DNA from: Solirubrobacter taibaiensis
GTDB lineage: Bacteria; Actinomycetota; Thermoleophilia; Solirubrobacterales; Solirubrobacteraceae
Direction: 5' to 3'
NCBI GenBank assembly: GCA_027587225.1
Contig: JAPDDQ010000028.1
Location: forward strand, 1 to 64,000
Length of the DNA: 64,000 bases
Shown here: positions 31,489 through 40,117 of the stretch, in pieces
Numbering within the stretch: position 1 is the stretch's first letter
Layout: each line of letters starts with the position of its first letter
Notes under the pieces: model-generated
The model's input: the letters and a program-made list of their open reading frames with translations, nothing else
Databases searched by the model: none
Told to the model about the DNA's origin: nothing
Program-made: the position numbers and the translations under genes

Positions 31489-32868
31489 ATGACACGGCTC
31501 ATCCGCGGTGGGCGGGTTGTCACCGCCACCGACGCGTTCGACGCCGACGTCCTGATCGACGGAGAGACGATCGTGGCGGTCGGTAGCGGTCTGCAGGGCG
31601 ACGAGGAGATCGACGCCTCGGGCTGTCTGGTCCTCCCGGGGCTGGTGGACAACCACACGCATCTCTCCATGCCGTTCGGCGGCACCTGGAGCTGCGACGA
31701 CTACGACACCGGCACCGCGGCGGCGGCCGCGGGCGGGACGACGTCGATCGTCGACTTCTGCATCCAGTACGTGGGCGGGTCCTTGAAGGACGCGCTCGAG
31801 GAGTGGCACGGGCGCGCCGACGGTGCCGCCCACATCGACTACGGCTTCCACTGCGCGATCACGGACGCGCGGCCCGAGGTGGTGGCCGAGATGGAGCAGT
31901 GCGTCGCCGACGGCGTCACGTCCTTCAAGGTCTTCATGGCCTACAAGGGCGCGCTGATGGTCGACGACGAGCAGTTCATCACCGTGCTCGAGCAGACGGG
32001 CAAGACCGGCGGGCTCGTGATGGTGCACTGCGAGAACGGCGACGCCGTCGTGCGCTACCAGAAGGAAGCGCTCGAGCGGGGCGACACGGACCCGAAGTTC
32101 CACGCCTCCACGCGGCCGCCCGAGGTCGAGGGGGAGGCGACGTCACGGGCGATCCGGCTGGCGGAGTGGACCGGCCGGCCGCTGTTCGTCGTGCACGTCA
32201 CGTGCGAGGAGGCCGTGAAGGAGATCCAGGCGGCGCGCGATCGCGGGCTGCCGATCTTCGGCGAGACCTGCATCCAGTACCTCTACCTGACCGTCGAGGA
32301 CCTGGACCGGCCGGGCTTCGAGGGCGCCAAGTACGTCTGCTCGCCGCCGCTGCGCGAGGCCTACAACCAGCACGTGCTCTACCAGGCGCTGCGCCAGGGG
32401 GCCTTGCAGGGCATCAGCACCGACCACTGCCCGTTCAACTTCGAAGAGCAGAAGGAACTCGGTCTCGGGGACTTCACGAAGATCCCGAACGGCCTGCCGG
32501 CGATCGAGCACCGGCTCACGCTGCTCTACGACCGCTCCGTGCGCGAAGGGCACATGAGCATCGTCGACGTGGTGCGCCACGGCTCCTGGGGTCCCGCGCG
32601 GATCTTCGGGCTCGACAAGAAGGGCGCGATCGCCCCGGGCTTCGACGCCGACATCGTCGTCTTCGACCCCGAGGTCAAGCACACGATCAGCGCCAAGACG
32701 CACGTGATGAACGTGGACTACGACCCGTTCGAGGGCTGGGAGGTGCAGGGCAAGCCGCGCTACACCCTCTCCCGCGGCGAGACGGTCTACGCGGACGGCA
32801 AGATCGTCTCCGAGCCCGGCCGCGGGCGGTTCCTCAAGCGCTCGCTGTTCGAGCCCGCCTTGAGTTAG
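31489..32868 (+). CDS. hydA: Dihydropyrimidinase / D-hydantoinase
   Basis: The 459-residue amidohydrolase-superfamily enzyme opens dihydropyrimidine or hydantoin rings to N-carbamoyl amino acids. The first metal ligands are in VDNHTHLSMPFGG (about residues 54-66), the carboxylated bridging lysine in FMAYKGALM (about 153), histidines in HCENGD and VHVTCEEAV, and the catalytic aspartate region in STDHCPFNFEEQ. A TACGCT box ends 7 nt before ATG 31489. The product would be a substrate for the amidohydrolase at 37 kb. It overlaps the convergent Ig-like gene by four bases. Confidence 0.9.
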   Translation: MTRLIRGGRVVTATDAFDADVLIDGETIVAVGSGLQGDEEIDASGCLVLPGLVDNHTHLSMPFGGTWSCDDYDTGTAAAAAGGTTSIVDFCIQYVGGSLKDALEEWHGRADGAAHIDYGFHCAITDARPEVVAEMEQCVADGVTSFKVFMAYKGALMVDDEQFITVLEQTGKTGGLVMVHCENGDAVVRYQKEALERGDTDPKFHASTRPPEVEGEATSRAIRLAEWTGRPLFVVHVTCEEAVKEIQAARDRGLPIFGETCIQYLYLTVEDLDRPGFEGAKYVCSPPLREAYNQHVLYQALRQGALQGISTDHCPFNFEEQKELGLGDFTKIPNGLPAIEHRLTLLYDRSVREGHMSIVDVVRHGSWGPARIFGLDKKGAIAPGFDADIVVFDPEVKHTISAKTHVMNVDYDPFEGWEVQGKPRYTLSRGETVYADGKIVSEPGRGRFLKRSLFEPALS

Positions 32869-34373
32869 CAGGCCACCGACTTCGCCGTTCCGGGCGGCAC
32901 GCACTTGGTCGCGATCAACGGCTTCTTGCTCGCCCGGACGGTGAGGACCTTCACGGCGGCGATCGCGTTCGGCTTGGACACCGTGACCGTGATCCTGGTG
33001 CCGGCCCGCAGCGGCTTCTTGATGAACTTCGCCAGCGACACGGTGCTGGGCGAGTTGGCCTTCGTGAACCCCTTGCCCGTCAGGCCGGACGGGCAGCCCT
33101 TGCCCGCGCACGTCACCCGCACGGTCGAGGCGGCCGGAACGTTCTTGACCTGAAGGGCCGTGAACTTCGTGGCCCTGCGGTTCGGGGCGGCGACCAGCGC
33201 GAGCGTGAAGATGATCCGCTCGGGGTTCGTCGAGCCCTGCGGGAACCCGCCGGGAAAGGCGAAGACGACCCAGTTGCGCGCGGCGACGGCGCCGACGTTG
33301 CCGGCGGCGTCGATCGCGCGCACCTCGAAGCGGTGCGCGGTCGCGGCCAGGTTCTCGAGCGTGATGCCGGACGCGCACGGCCCGAACCCGGCGCCGTCGA
33401 GCTGGCACTCGAACGCCGCGGCCTCGCTGGAGGAGAAGACGAACGTCTCGCGATTGATGGCCTGCAGCGCGCCCTCGCCCGGCCCGGACGCGCCCAGCGC
33501 GACGGCCGGAGCGACGGTGTCCACCGTCCAGGTGTAGACCGCTGGCACGCGGTCGAACTCGCTGCCGTCGCGTGCTCGCACCCGCAACGTGTGCGTGCCG
33601 TCCACGAGACCCGACAGCTGCGCCCCGCCCCGGTTGTCGCCGCCCTTGGCGCCACAGGGCCCGAACGCCATCCCGTCGAGGGCGCAGTCGAACCCCACGC
33701 CGGTCTGCGTGGAGAAGACGAAGGCCGGGTTCGTGACGTTCGAGTTGGCCGCGGGGGTGCTCACCAGCGCGGTGTCGAGAATCCTGAACGAGGCCGCTGC
33801 CGCCGGCGGGCCGAGGTTGCCGTTGATGTCGGTGCCGCGCACGCTGAACGAGTGCTCGCCCTCCGGCAGCGTCACGGTGTGCGACGTCGTCCCGGTGCAG
33901 GTGCCGGCGACGCCGTCGACCATGCACTCGACGCCGGTGAGCGTCTCGTTCGGCGTCCAGGTCACCGTGACCGTGCGGTCGGTCGTGGTCGACAACACGG
34001 CCGTCGGCGAAAGGAGCGAGGGCCCGGTCGAGTCCGTGAAGACGGCGCGGACGGAGCCGTTGAAGGGGTCGACGGCCAGGCACTTGAGGCCCCGGGCATC
34101 GGGGCAGCCCTCCCAGCGCGTGAACGTTCCGTCACCGAGCGGCGCGGCCTCGAGCAGGACGAACCCGCCGATGACGGAGGCGACCCCGCACTGCGTCGGG
34201 GTGCCATTGACCACCCCGGCGCGGACGCAGTTGATCGACCCGTTGCCGCTGACCGAGCCGGCGCCGGACATGGACACGTTCACGTTGATGTCGGCGGACG
34301 CCACGGGCGCGCCCAGGCCACCGACCAGGACGCTCGCGACGAGCGCGATGACCGATGAGCGGACTCTGCGCAA
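32865..34373 (-). CDS. Secreted Ig-like repeat protein, copy 1
   Basis: The 502-residue precursor has a signal peptide (SSVIALVASVLVGGLGAPVASA). A short Cys-rich N-terminal domain is followed by three Ig-like/Bacterial-Ig units (about 125-210, 210-300, 305-390) with regular cysteine pairs (ECMVDGVAGTC, DCALDGMAFGPC, ECQLDGAGFGPC). The C-terminal module ends KKPLIATKCVPPGTAKSVAC. Six to eight cysteines per unit pattern suggest disulphides outside the cell. No enzyme motif is seen; adhesion or envelope structure is a guess. It is a tandem paralogue of the gene upstream on the same strand. Confidence 0.75.
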   Translation of the reverse strand: MRRVRSSVIALVASVLVGGLGAPVASADINVNVSMSGAGSVSGNGSINCVRAGVVNGTPTQCGVASVIGGFVLLEAAPLGDGTFTRWEGCPDARGLKCLAVDPFNGSVRAVFTDSTGPSLLSPTAVLSTTTDRTVTVTWTPNETLTGVECMVDGVAGTCTGTTSHTVTLPEGEHSFSVRGTDINGNLGPPAAAASFRILDTALVSTPAANSNVTNPAFVFSTQTGVGFDCALDGMAFGPCGAKGGDNRGGAQLSGLVDGTHTLRVRARDGSEFDRVPAVYTWTVDTVAPAVALGASGPGEGALQAINRETFVFSSSEAAAFECQLDGAGFGPCASGITLENLAATAHRFEVRAIDAAGNVGAVAARNWVVFAFPGGFPQGSTNPERIIFTLALVAAPNRRATKFTALQVKNVPAASTVRVTCAGKGCPSGLTGKGFTKANSPSTVSLAKFIKKPLRAGTRITVTVSKPNAIAAVKVLTVRASKKPLIATKCVPPGTAKSVAC

Positions 34374-34400
34374 CGTTCCTCCTCCGAGCCCGGCGGCGGG

Positions 34401-35936
34401 CTAGCAGGCCACCGGCTTCGCCGTTCCGGGCGGCACGCACTTGGTCGCGATCAGCGGCTTCTTGCTCGCCCGGACGGTGAGGACCTTCACGGCGGCGATC
34501 GCGTTCGGCTTGGACACCGTGACCGTGATCTTGTCGCCGGCCCGCAGCGACTTCTTGATGAACTTCGCCAGCGACACGGTGCCGAACGCCTTGGTCTTCG
34601 TGAAGCCCTTGCCCTTCAGGCCCGACGGGCAGCCCTTGCCCGCGCACGTGACCTTGACGGTCGAGTTGAGCGGCACGTTCTTGACCTGCAGCGTCGTGAA
34701 CTTCGTCGTCTTCTTCTTGGCCGTGGCGAAGAAGGCGAGCGTGACGACGATCTGCTCGGTGTTCGTCGAGCCCTGCTGGATCGGGGCGGGGCCGGAGTTC
34801 GGGAAGGCGAAGACGACCCAGTTGCGGGCGACCGCAGAACCGATGTTGCCCGCCGCGTCGACCGCCCGCACCTCGAAGCGGTGGGCGGTCGCGCTCAGGC
34901 CCTCGAGCGTGATGCCCGACGCGCACGGCGCGAAGCCCGCGCCGTCGAGCTGGCACTCGAACGTGCCCTCCTCGCTCGAGGAGAACACGAACGTCTCGCG
35001 GTTGATGGCCTGCAGCGCGCCCTCACCCGGGCCGGACGCGCCGAGCGTGGCGGTCGGCGCGACGGTGTCCACGACCCACGAGAAGTCGGCGGGCACCGCG
35101 TCGACCGCGCTGACGTCCTTGGCGCGTACCCGGAACCGGTGCTTGCCGTCCGCCAGATTGCTCAGCTGAAGGCTGGCGCGGTCGCCGACTTTCGTCCCGC
35201 AGGCGCTGAAACCCGCTGCCTCGACTGCGCACTCGAACTCCGTGCCGAGCCCCGTCGAGAACACGAACGTCGGGTTCTTGTCGTTCGAGACCGAGGCGGG
35301 CGTGCTCACCAGCGTTGTGTCGAGGATGCGGAAGTCGACGTTGCCGGTGAACGAGCCGGGGTTGCCCGAGCGATCGAGTCCGAGGACCTTGAAGGTGTGC
35401 TGCCCCTCGCTCACCACCGCGGTGTGGGAGGTGGCCCCCGTGCAGGGGGTCTCGGGGGCGTTGTCGATCGAGCAGCGCGCCGAGCTCAGCGGCTCGTTCG
35501 AGCCCCAGCTGAACGTCGCCCCGCGGTCCGTCGTCGTCGACCGCGCGAACGACACGCTGTTGAGGGTCGGGCCTAGTGAGTCCTGGAAGATCGCGGTGAT
35601 CTCCCGCTGGCCAGCGAAGATGGGTCCGGCGTTATCCGTCACCTGGCACTGATTGATGCTGATCACCGACGGGCAACCCGCCCAACCGATGAACTTCCAG
35701 TGCCCGACGGGCGACCCCTGAGGGTTGGCGGTGAAGGTGATCGTCTGATTCACCAGGTTGGTCCCGAAACACGGAGCGACGAGGCTGTTGGGGACGTCGG
35801 CGCGTGTACAGCCGGGCGCGCCGACGACCGACCCCGAGCCGGCTTGCGACACGATGACGACGGTGTTGGCGGAGGCCGGGGCCGCGAAGGCCAGGCTGGC
35901 GAGGAGCGCGACGAAGACCTTCAACGGAGTGGCCAC
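34401..35936 (-). CDS. Secreted Ig-like repeat protein, copy 2
   Basis: The 511-residue precursor has a signal peptide (FVALLASLAFAAPASA), an N-terminal beta domain with cysteines and a GWAGCPS motif, three Ig-like units with paired cysteines, and the same C-terminal module as copy 1 (KKPLIATKCVPPGTAKPVAC). The DNA for the C-terminal module (34402-34530) is almost identical to 32868-32995, whereas the N-terminal halves are clearly different. This points to tandem duplication with later homogenisation. The two genes are 27 bp apart and probably form one transcript. Confidence 0.75.
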   Translation of the reverse strand: MATPLKVFVALLASLAFAAPASANTVVIVSQAGSGSVVGAPGCTRADVPNSLVAPCFGTNLVNQTITFTANPQGSPVGHWKFIGWAGCPSVISINQCQVTDNAGPIFAGQREITAIFQDSLGPTLNSVSFARSTTTDRGATFSWGSNEPLSSARCSIDNAPETPCTGATSHTAVVSEGQHTFKVLGLDRSGNPGSFTGNVDFRILDTTLVSTPASVSNDKNPTFVFSTGLGTEFECAVEAAGFSACGTKVGDRASLQLSNLADGKHRFRVRAKDVSAVDAVPADFSWVVDTVAPTATLGASGPGEGALQAINRETFVFSSSEEGTFECQLDGAGFAPCASGITLEGLSATAHRFEVRAVDAAGNIGSAVARNWVVFAFPNSGPAPIQQGSTNTEQIVVTLAFFATAKKKTTKFTTLQVKNVPLNSTVKVTCAGKGCPSGLKGKGFTKTKAFGTVSLAKFIKKSLRAGDKITVTVSKPNAIAAVKVLTVRASKKPLIATKCVPPGTAKPVAC

Positions 35937-35998
35937 GTCGTGATGGTCGCGATTGGCCCGTGGCGAGCCATAGAACTTTCGTCTAGTACCGTCCGGGC

Positions 35999-37003
35999 GT
36001 GCTCGATTTTGGCGTGACCGTGCTCCCGGACCCGCCGTTCCAACGGCTGGTCGACCTGATCGTGAAGGCGGAGTCGCTCGGCTTCGACTCCGGCTGGACC
36101 TACGACTCCCCGATCCTGTGGCAGGAGCCGTATCCGCTGATCACGCTGCTCGCGGACCGCACGTCCACGATGCGGATCGGGATGTGCGTGACCAATCCGG
36201 TCACGCGCGAGCCGGCCGTGACGGCCTCCGCGCACGCGACGCTGCAGGACATCTCCGGCGGTCGCATGGTCATGGGGATCGGCCGCGGCGACAGCGCCGT
36301 GCGCGTGATGGGACGCAAGCCCACGCCGATCGCGATGTTCGAGCAGCGCTGTTCGATGATCAAGGCCTTCATGAACGGCCGCCCGGTGGACTGGGAAGGC
36401 ACCGAGATCCAGCTCAAGTGGGCTCAGGACAAGCCGGAGATTCCGCTCTACGTCGCCGCGTACGGGCCGCGTGCCCTGGGCGTCGCGGGGCGCGTGGCGG
36501 ACGGCGTGATCATCCAGCTCGCCGACCCGGCGATCATCGAGTGGACGATGGCCACGGCGCGCAAGGCCGCCGAGGAGGCCGGCCGCGATCCGGCCGCGCT
36601 GCGCTGCCTGGTGTGCGCGCCGTCGAAGGTCACCGACGACATCGCCCAGGCGCGCGAGGAGGTGCGCTGGTTCCCGGCGATGGTCGGTAACCACGTCGCC
36701 GACATCATCCGCGTGCACGGCGAGACGTCCGACATCCCGCGTGAGCTCACGGACTACGTCAAGGAGCGCGACGCCTACGACTACAAGGACCACTCACGCG
36801 TCGGCGCGGCGCACGGCTCGTTCGTCTCGGACGAGATCTGCGACCGCTTCACCGTGATCGGTTCGGCCGCTCAGGTCGTGGAGCGCCTGAGAGGCCTGGA
36901 GGCCATCGGCGTCGATGAGTGGATTGTCTATCTGATGACCGAGGGCCAGGACGAGACGCTCGAGGCCTACGGCTCGGAGATCATCCCGGCCGTCAAGTCG
37001 TAG
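35999..37003 (+). CDS. F420-type LLM-class flavin-dependent oxidoreductase (TIGR03842-like)
   Basis: This 334-residue TIM-barrel luciferase-like monooxygenase/F420 oxidoreductase begins MLDFGVTVLPDPP and has WTYDSPILWQEPYPLITLLA, a pattern I associate with the TIGR03842 subgroup. Others of its group occur beside dihydropyrimidinase and N-carbamoyl hydrolase genes, as here. It probably uses coenzyme F420 (or FMN) for a reduction or oxidation in pyrimidine or hydantoin catabolism; the exact reaction is not known to me. The GTG start follows a TAGTAC box. The 3' end overlaps the convergent amidohydrolase by 37 nt. Confidence 0.85.
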   Translation: MLDFGVTVLPDPPFQRLVDLIVKAESLGFDSGWTYDSPILWQEPYPLITLLADRTSTMRIGMCVTNPVTREPAVTASAHATLQDISGGRMVMGIGRGDSAVRVMGRKPTPIAMFEQRCSMIKAFMNGRPVDWEGTEIQLKWAQDKPEIPLYVAAYGPRALGVAGRVADGVIIQLADPAIIEWTMATARKAAEEAGRDPAALRCLVCAPSKVTDDIAQAREEVRWFPAMVGNHVADIIRVHGETSDIPRELTDYVKERDAYDYKDHSRVGAAHGSFVSDEICDRFTVIGSAAQVVERLRGLEAIGVDEWIVYLMTEGQDETLEAYGSEIIPAVKS

Positions 37004-38196
37004 AGCCGCCCGTAGGCCTGGAGGGCGACGCGCAGGTCGTCCTCCTTGGTGTCCTCGGTCGGGTTGTGGCTCACCCCGTCGATCGAGCTGGAGAAGACCA
37101 TCACGGTCGGATAGCGCCGCGCGACCTCGGCGGCGTCGTGCAGGGCGCCGGACGGCAGCCGCGGCGGGTCCTCGTCGCCGGTGATCTCGCCGACGGCCTG
37201 CGCGGCCAGGTCCACGAGCTTCGAGTCGAACGGGATCGGGTCGATCTGCCAGATCTGCTTCCACTCGACGGTCAGGCCGTCCTCGTCGGCGATGCGGTCG
37301 GCGGCGGCCTTCACATCCGCGAGCATGTCCTTCAACTGCTCGGGCTTGAACGCCCGCTGGTCGAGCGTCACCTCGCAGCGCTGGTTGATGATCGTGGGGA
37401 TGCCGGGCGCGGCGGTGACCGTGCCGATCGTGGCCACGCCGCCGCGCTCGATCGCGCTCGCCCGCGCCGCCAGGCCGAAGCGGGCCGCGGCCAGGAAGGC
37501 GTCCTTGCGCAGGTTCATCGGCGTCGAGCCCGCGTGGCTGGCCTTGCCGGTGAAGGTGATGCTGTGGCGCTCGACGCCGAAGCAGCCGATGACCGCCGCG
37601 GCCGGCTTGCCCGCCTCCTCCAGGCGCGGACCCTGCTCGATGTGCAGCTCCAGGTAGGCCGCGATCTCCGGCAGCTCGGCCTCGCCCATCGTGTCCAGGT
37701 CGACGTCGTTCTCGGCCAGCGCGTCCGGGAGCGCGATGCCCTGGTTGTCCTCCAGGTGCCGGACCGCATCCGGCTCCAGCGTCCCCGCGGCGGCGCTCGA
37801 CCCCAGCAGGGACCGGCCGAAGCGCGCGCCCTCCTCGTCGGCCCAGTCGACCAGCTTCAACGTGACCTGCGGCGTCTCGCCCTTGTGCGCGCGCAGGACC
37901 TCCACCGCGGCGAGCAGGCCCAGGCAGCCGTCGAGCCAGCCGCCGTTGGGCACCGCGTCGATGTGCGAGCCGACCACGACGATCTTGTCGCTCTCACCCG
38001 GCACCGTCGCCCACAGGTTCCCGGCCACGTCGCGCTCCACGGTGGCGTCGGTCTCCTCGAGCTTGCCGAGCAGCCACTTCCGCGCCGTCCGCCAGTCCTC
38101 GCTCCAGGCGAGGCGGCGGGCCCCGTCCGGGCCTCCCGTCAGCTCCGCGAGCTCCTTGAGGTCTTCGAGCGGACGTTCCCAGTCGTAGGAGGGCAT
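36967..38196 (-). CDS. Zn-dependent amidohydrolase (N-carbamoyl-L-amino-acid hydrolase / allantoate amidohydrolase type)
   Basis: The 409-residue M20/M28-like dinuclear enzyme has metal-ligand blocks GSHIDAVPNGGWLDG (about residues 76-90), WADEEGARFG (about 118-127), the glutamate/histidine LELHIEQGP (about 190-198) and the C-terminal DGVSHNPTED. The dimerisation-domain HAGSTPMNLRKD is present. It removes CO2 and ammonia from N-carbamoyl amino acids or ureidoglycolate precursors. With the dihydropyrimidinase 4 kb away it would complete reductive pyrimidine or hydantoin breakdown. Beta-ureidopropionase and allantoate amidohydrolase cannot be separated here by sequence alone. Confidence 0.87.
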   Translation of the reverse strand: MPSYDWERPLEDLKELAELTGGPDGARRLAWSEDWRTARKWLLGKLEETDATVERDVAGNLWATVPGESDKIVVVGSHIDAVPNGGWLDGCLGLLAAVEVLRAHKGETPQVTLKLVDWADEEGARFGRSLLGSSAAAGTLEPDAVRHLEDNQGIALPDALAENDVDLDTMGEAELPEIAAYLELHIEQGPRLEEAGKPAAAVIGCFGVERHSITFTGKASHAGSTPMNLRKDAFLAAARFGLAARASAIERGGVATIGTVTAAPGIPTIINQRCEVTLDQRAFKPEQLKDMLADVKAAADRIADEDGLTVEWKQIWQIDPIPFDSKLVDLAAQAVGEITGDEDPPRLPSGALHDAAEVARRYPTVMVFSSSIDGVSHNPTEDTKEDDLRVALQAYGRLYDLTAGMISEP

Positions 38197-38236
38197 ACGC
38201 GCAACTTACATCGGGTGTGCGGGTTCTTAGCGTCGC

Positions 38237-38938
38237 ATGATTCGCTGGGGTCGTATCGCCGGGCTTTGCCTTGCTGTTTTCTGTCTGCTGGTACCGGCCG
38301 CGAACGCCGCGCCGTTGGGCAAAGCTGTGCTCGCGAAGTGCGAGCCGGCCACCGGCGAGGCGGTCTTCGAGGGCCGTCAGAGCGCGCTGCGTCAAACGAA
38401 GATGCAGATGAAGTTCACGCTGCAGGTCGGGCAGGGCAAGACGAAGTGGCGCAAGGTCGCCGCGGACGGCTTCGATGCGTGGATCACGGTGCCGAGCGGC
38501 TTCGCCAAGTACACGTACGAGAAGACCGTGCAGGGGCTGCTGCCGGGCTCGGACTACCGGACCGTCGTGACCTTCCGCTGGCGCACCGCGAAGGGCAAGA
38601 CGGTGCGGACCGAGCGCGCGACGTCGCCGGTGTGCCGCGTGCCGGAGACGCGCCCGGACCTGGTCCTGCGCGACGTCGCCGACGACTCGGCGGGCTACGT
38701 CGCGAAGGTCTTCAACCGCGGGCGCACGGCGGCCGGCCCGTTCGACGTCGCCTTCATCGTCGGCGGCGTCCCGCTGGGCACGACGCGGGTGGTCGGGCTG
38801 GCGCCCGGGCAGTCGATCGACGTCTTCATGCCCGGCGCAGCGTGCACCGACGGTGAGGCCCTGGAAGCGGTCGTCGATCCCGGCTCGGAGGTGGACGAGT
38901 CCAACGAGGAGAACGACTCGCTCATCGCCTCCTGCTGA
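38237..38938 (+). CDS. Secreted CARDB-like domain protein
   Basis: The 233-residue precursor has a signal peptide ([17 protein letters not shown]). A fibronectin-like or Ig-like domain covers about 30-135 ([16 protein letters not shown]). A CARDB-type domain covers about 140-230 ([24 protein letters not shown] through [17 protein letters not shown]). CARDB is a cell-adhesion-related beta domain found in exported proteins. The gene lies alone between divergent amidohydrolase and downstream rpmE. Confidence 0.75.
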   Translation: MIRWGRIAGLCLAVFCLLVPAANAAPLGKAVLAKCEPATGEAVFEGRQSALRQTKMQMKFTLQVGQGKTKWRKVAADGFDAWITVPSGFAKYTYEKTVQGLLPGSDYRTVVTFRWRTAKGKTVRTERATSPVCRVPETRPDLVLRDVADDSAGYVAKVFNRGRTAAGPFDVAFIVGGVPLGTTRVVGLAPGQSIDVFMPGAACTDGEALEAVVDPGSEVDESNEENDSLIASC

Positions 38939-38969
38939 GCTTGTACGCCCGCCTACACTGGTAAGAGCC

Positions 38970-39188
38970 ATGAAGACCGAGATCCACCCCGAATACGCAG
39001 AGGCGAATGTCCGCTGTACTTGCGGGAACGAGTTTGTGACGCGTTCCACCAAGGGCGACATGCACGTCGAGATCTGCTCCAACTGCCACCCGTTCTACAC
39101 CGGCAAGCAAAAGCTGATGGACACGGGCGGACGCGTCGAGCGCTTCCAGCGCAAGCTGGCCAAGTCCGGCGCCAACCGCAGCAAGTAA
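38970..39188 (+). CDS. rpmE: 50S ribosomal protein L31 (zinc-binding form)
   Basis: The 72-residue L31 starts [19 protein letters not shown]. The zinc-type cysteines are present (CTCG near 16-18, CSNC near 37-40), followed by [20 protein letters not shown]. It is a large-subunit protein in the 50S-30S bridge. ATG 38970 is supported by the universal start of the family; the frame extending upstream is shadow of the CARDB gene. A TACACT box lies 10 nt upstream. It heads the conserved rpmE-DUF1385-prfA-prmC order. Confidence 0.96.
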   Translation: MKTEIHPEYAEANVRCTCGNEFVTRSTKGDMHVEICSNCHPFYTGKQKLMDTGGRVERFQRKLAKSGANRSK

Positions 39189-39239
39189 GCGAGCGCCCTT
39201 GGCGCTCAATGCGCGCTCCGGGTTGTCGATCACTCGTAT

Positions 39240-40106
39240 GTGAGCAACAGCCCGGAGCAGCGCGATGCCCCCGTCGGCGGCCAGGCCGTCATGGAGGGCG
39301 TGATGATGCGTGGCGTCTCCGCATGGGCCGTCGCCACCCGCGGCAAGGACGGCGAGATCGCCGTCGAGACCCACCCGGTCGTCTCCTGGGCTCGTAGCCC
39401 GGTGCTTCGGTGGCCGGTCATCCGTGGCGTGGTCGCCCTCGCGCAGGGGATGTCGATCGGCGTCAAGGCGCTGCAGATCAGCGCCGAGGCGCAGGAGCAA
39501 GAGCCGATTCCGAAGCGCACCTGGGCGTTCGCGATCGTCGCCGGCCTCGCGCTCGCCATCGGACTCTTCTTCGTCATCCCGGTGCTGCTGACGAGCCTCG
39601 TCAAGGACCGGCTCGGTTCCGCCTACCTGTTCTGGCTCGTCGAAGGCGGCGTCCGGACGGCGATCTTCCTCGCGTACCTCGCCGCGCTCGCCTACCAGCC
39701 GCATCTGCGCCGGCTGTTCCAGTACCACGGCGCCGAGCACAAGACGATCGCCGCCTACGAGGCCGGCGTGCCGCTGACGGCCGCCAACACCCAGCGCTTC
39801 AGCCGCCTGCACCCGCGGTGCGGGACCAGCTTCATGCTCCTCGTGATGCTCGTCGCCGTGTTCGTGTTCGCGCCGATCGGGCTGCCGGCGTGGTGGATCC
39901 TGCTGCTCACCCGCATCCTCGGCGTGCCGCTGGTGGCCGGCCTCTCGTTCGAGCTGATCAAGTTCGCGGGGCGCAATCGCGGCCGCGGGTGGGTCCAGCC
40001 GATCATCTGGCCGGGCATGCAGTTGCAGAAGCTCACGACGCGCGAGCCCGAGGACGAGCAGGTGGTGGTGGCCATCGCGGCGTTGACCGCTGCGACCGCG
40101 GCCTAG
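39240..40106 (+). CDS. DUF1385 (YqhQ-like) membrane protein
   Basis: The 288-residue protein has the DUF1385 hallmarks: GGQAVMEGVMMRG near the N-terminus, the central FQYHGAEHKTIAAYEAG and HPRCGTSFMLLVM, and GRNRGRGWVQPIIWPGMQLQKLTTREP at the end. Four or five membrane segments lie between. Conserved His/Cys residues suggest a metal site, but the function is unknown. It commonly lies between rpmE and prfA in actinobacteria and Firmicutes, as here. GTG 39240 is the start. Confidence 0.9.
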   Translation: MSNSPEQRDAPVGGQAVMEGVMMRGVSAWAVATRGKDGEIAVETHPVVSWARSPVLRWPVIRGVVALAQGMSIGVKALQISAEAQEQEPIPKRTWAFAIVAGLALAIGLFFVIPVLLTSLVKDRLGSAYLFWLVEGGVRTAIFLAYLAALAYQPHLRRLFQYHGAEHKTIAAYEAGVPLTAANTQRFSRLHPRCGTSFMLLVMLVAVFVFAPIGLPAWWILLLTRILGVPLVAGLSFELIKFAGRNRGRGWVQPIIWPGMQLQKLTTREPEDEQVVVAIAALTAATAA

Positions 40107-40109
40107 ACT
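40104..40109 (+). promoter_or_regulatory. Candidate -10 box of prfA overlapping a stop codon
   Basis: TAGACT includes the TAG stop of the DUF1385 gene and ends 8 nt before the prfA GTG. It has the same spacing as at other leaderless-looking starts in the window. Confidence 0.35.
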
Positions 40110-40117
40110 CAATCGTT

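Noticed and set aside
31803-34358. Long plus-strand open frame (about 850 codons) across dihydropyrimidinase and the Ig-like gene
   Set aside because: It crosses two well-supported genes out of frame and has shadow composition.
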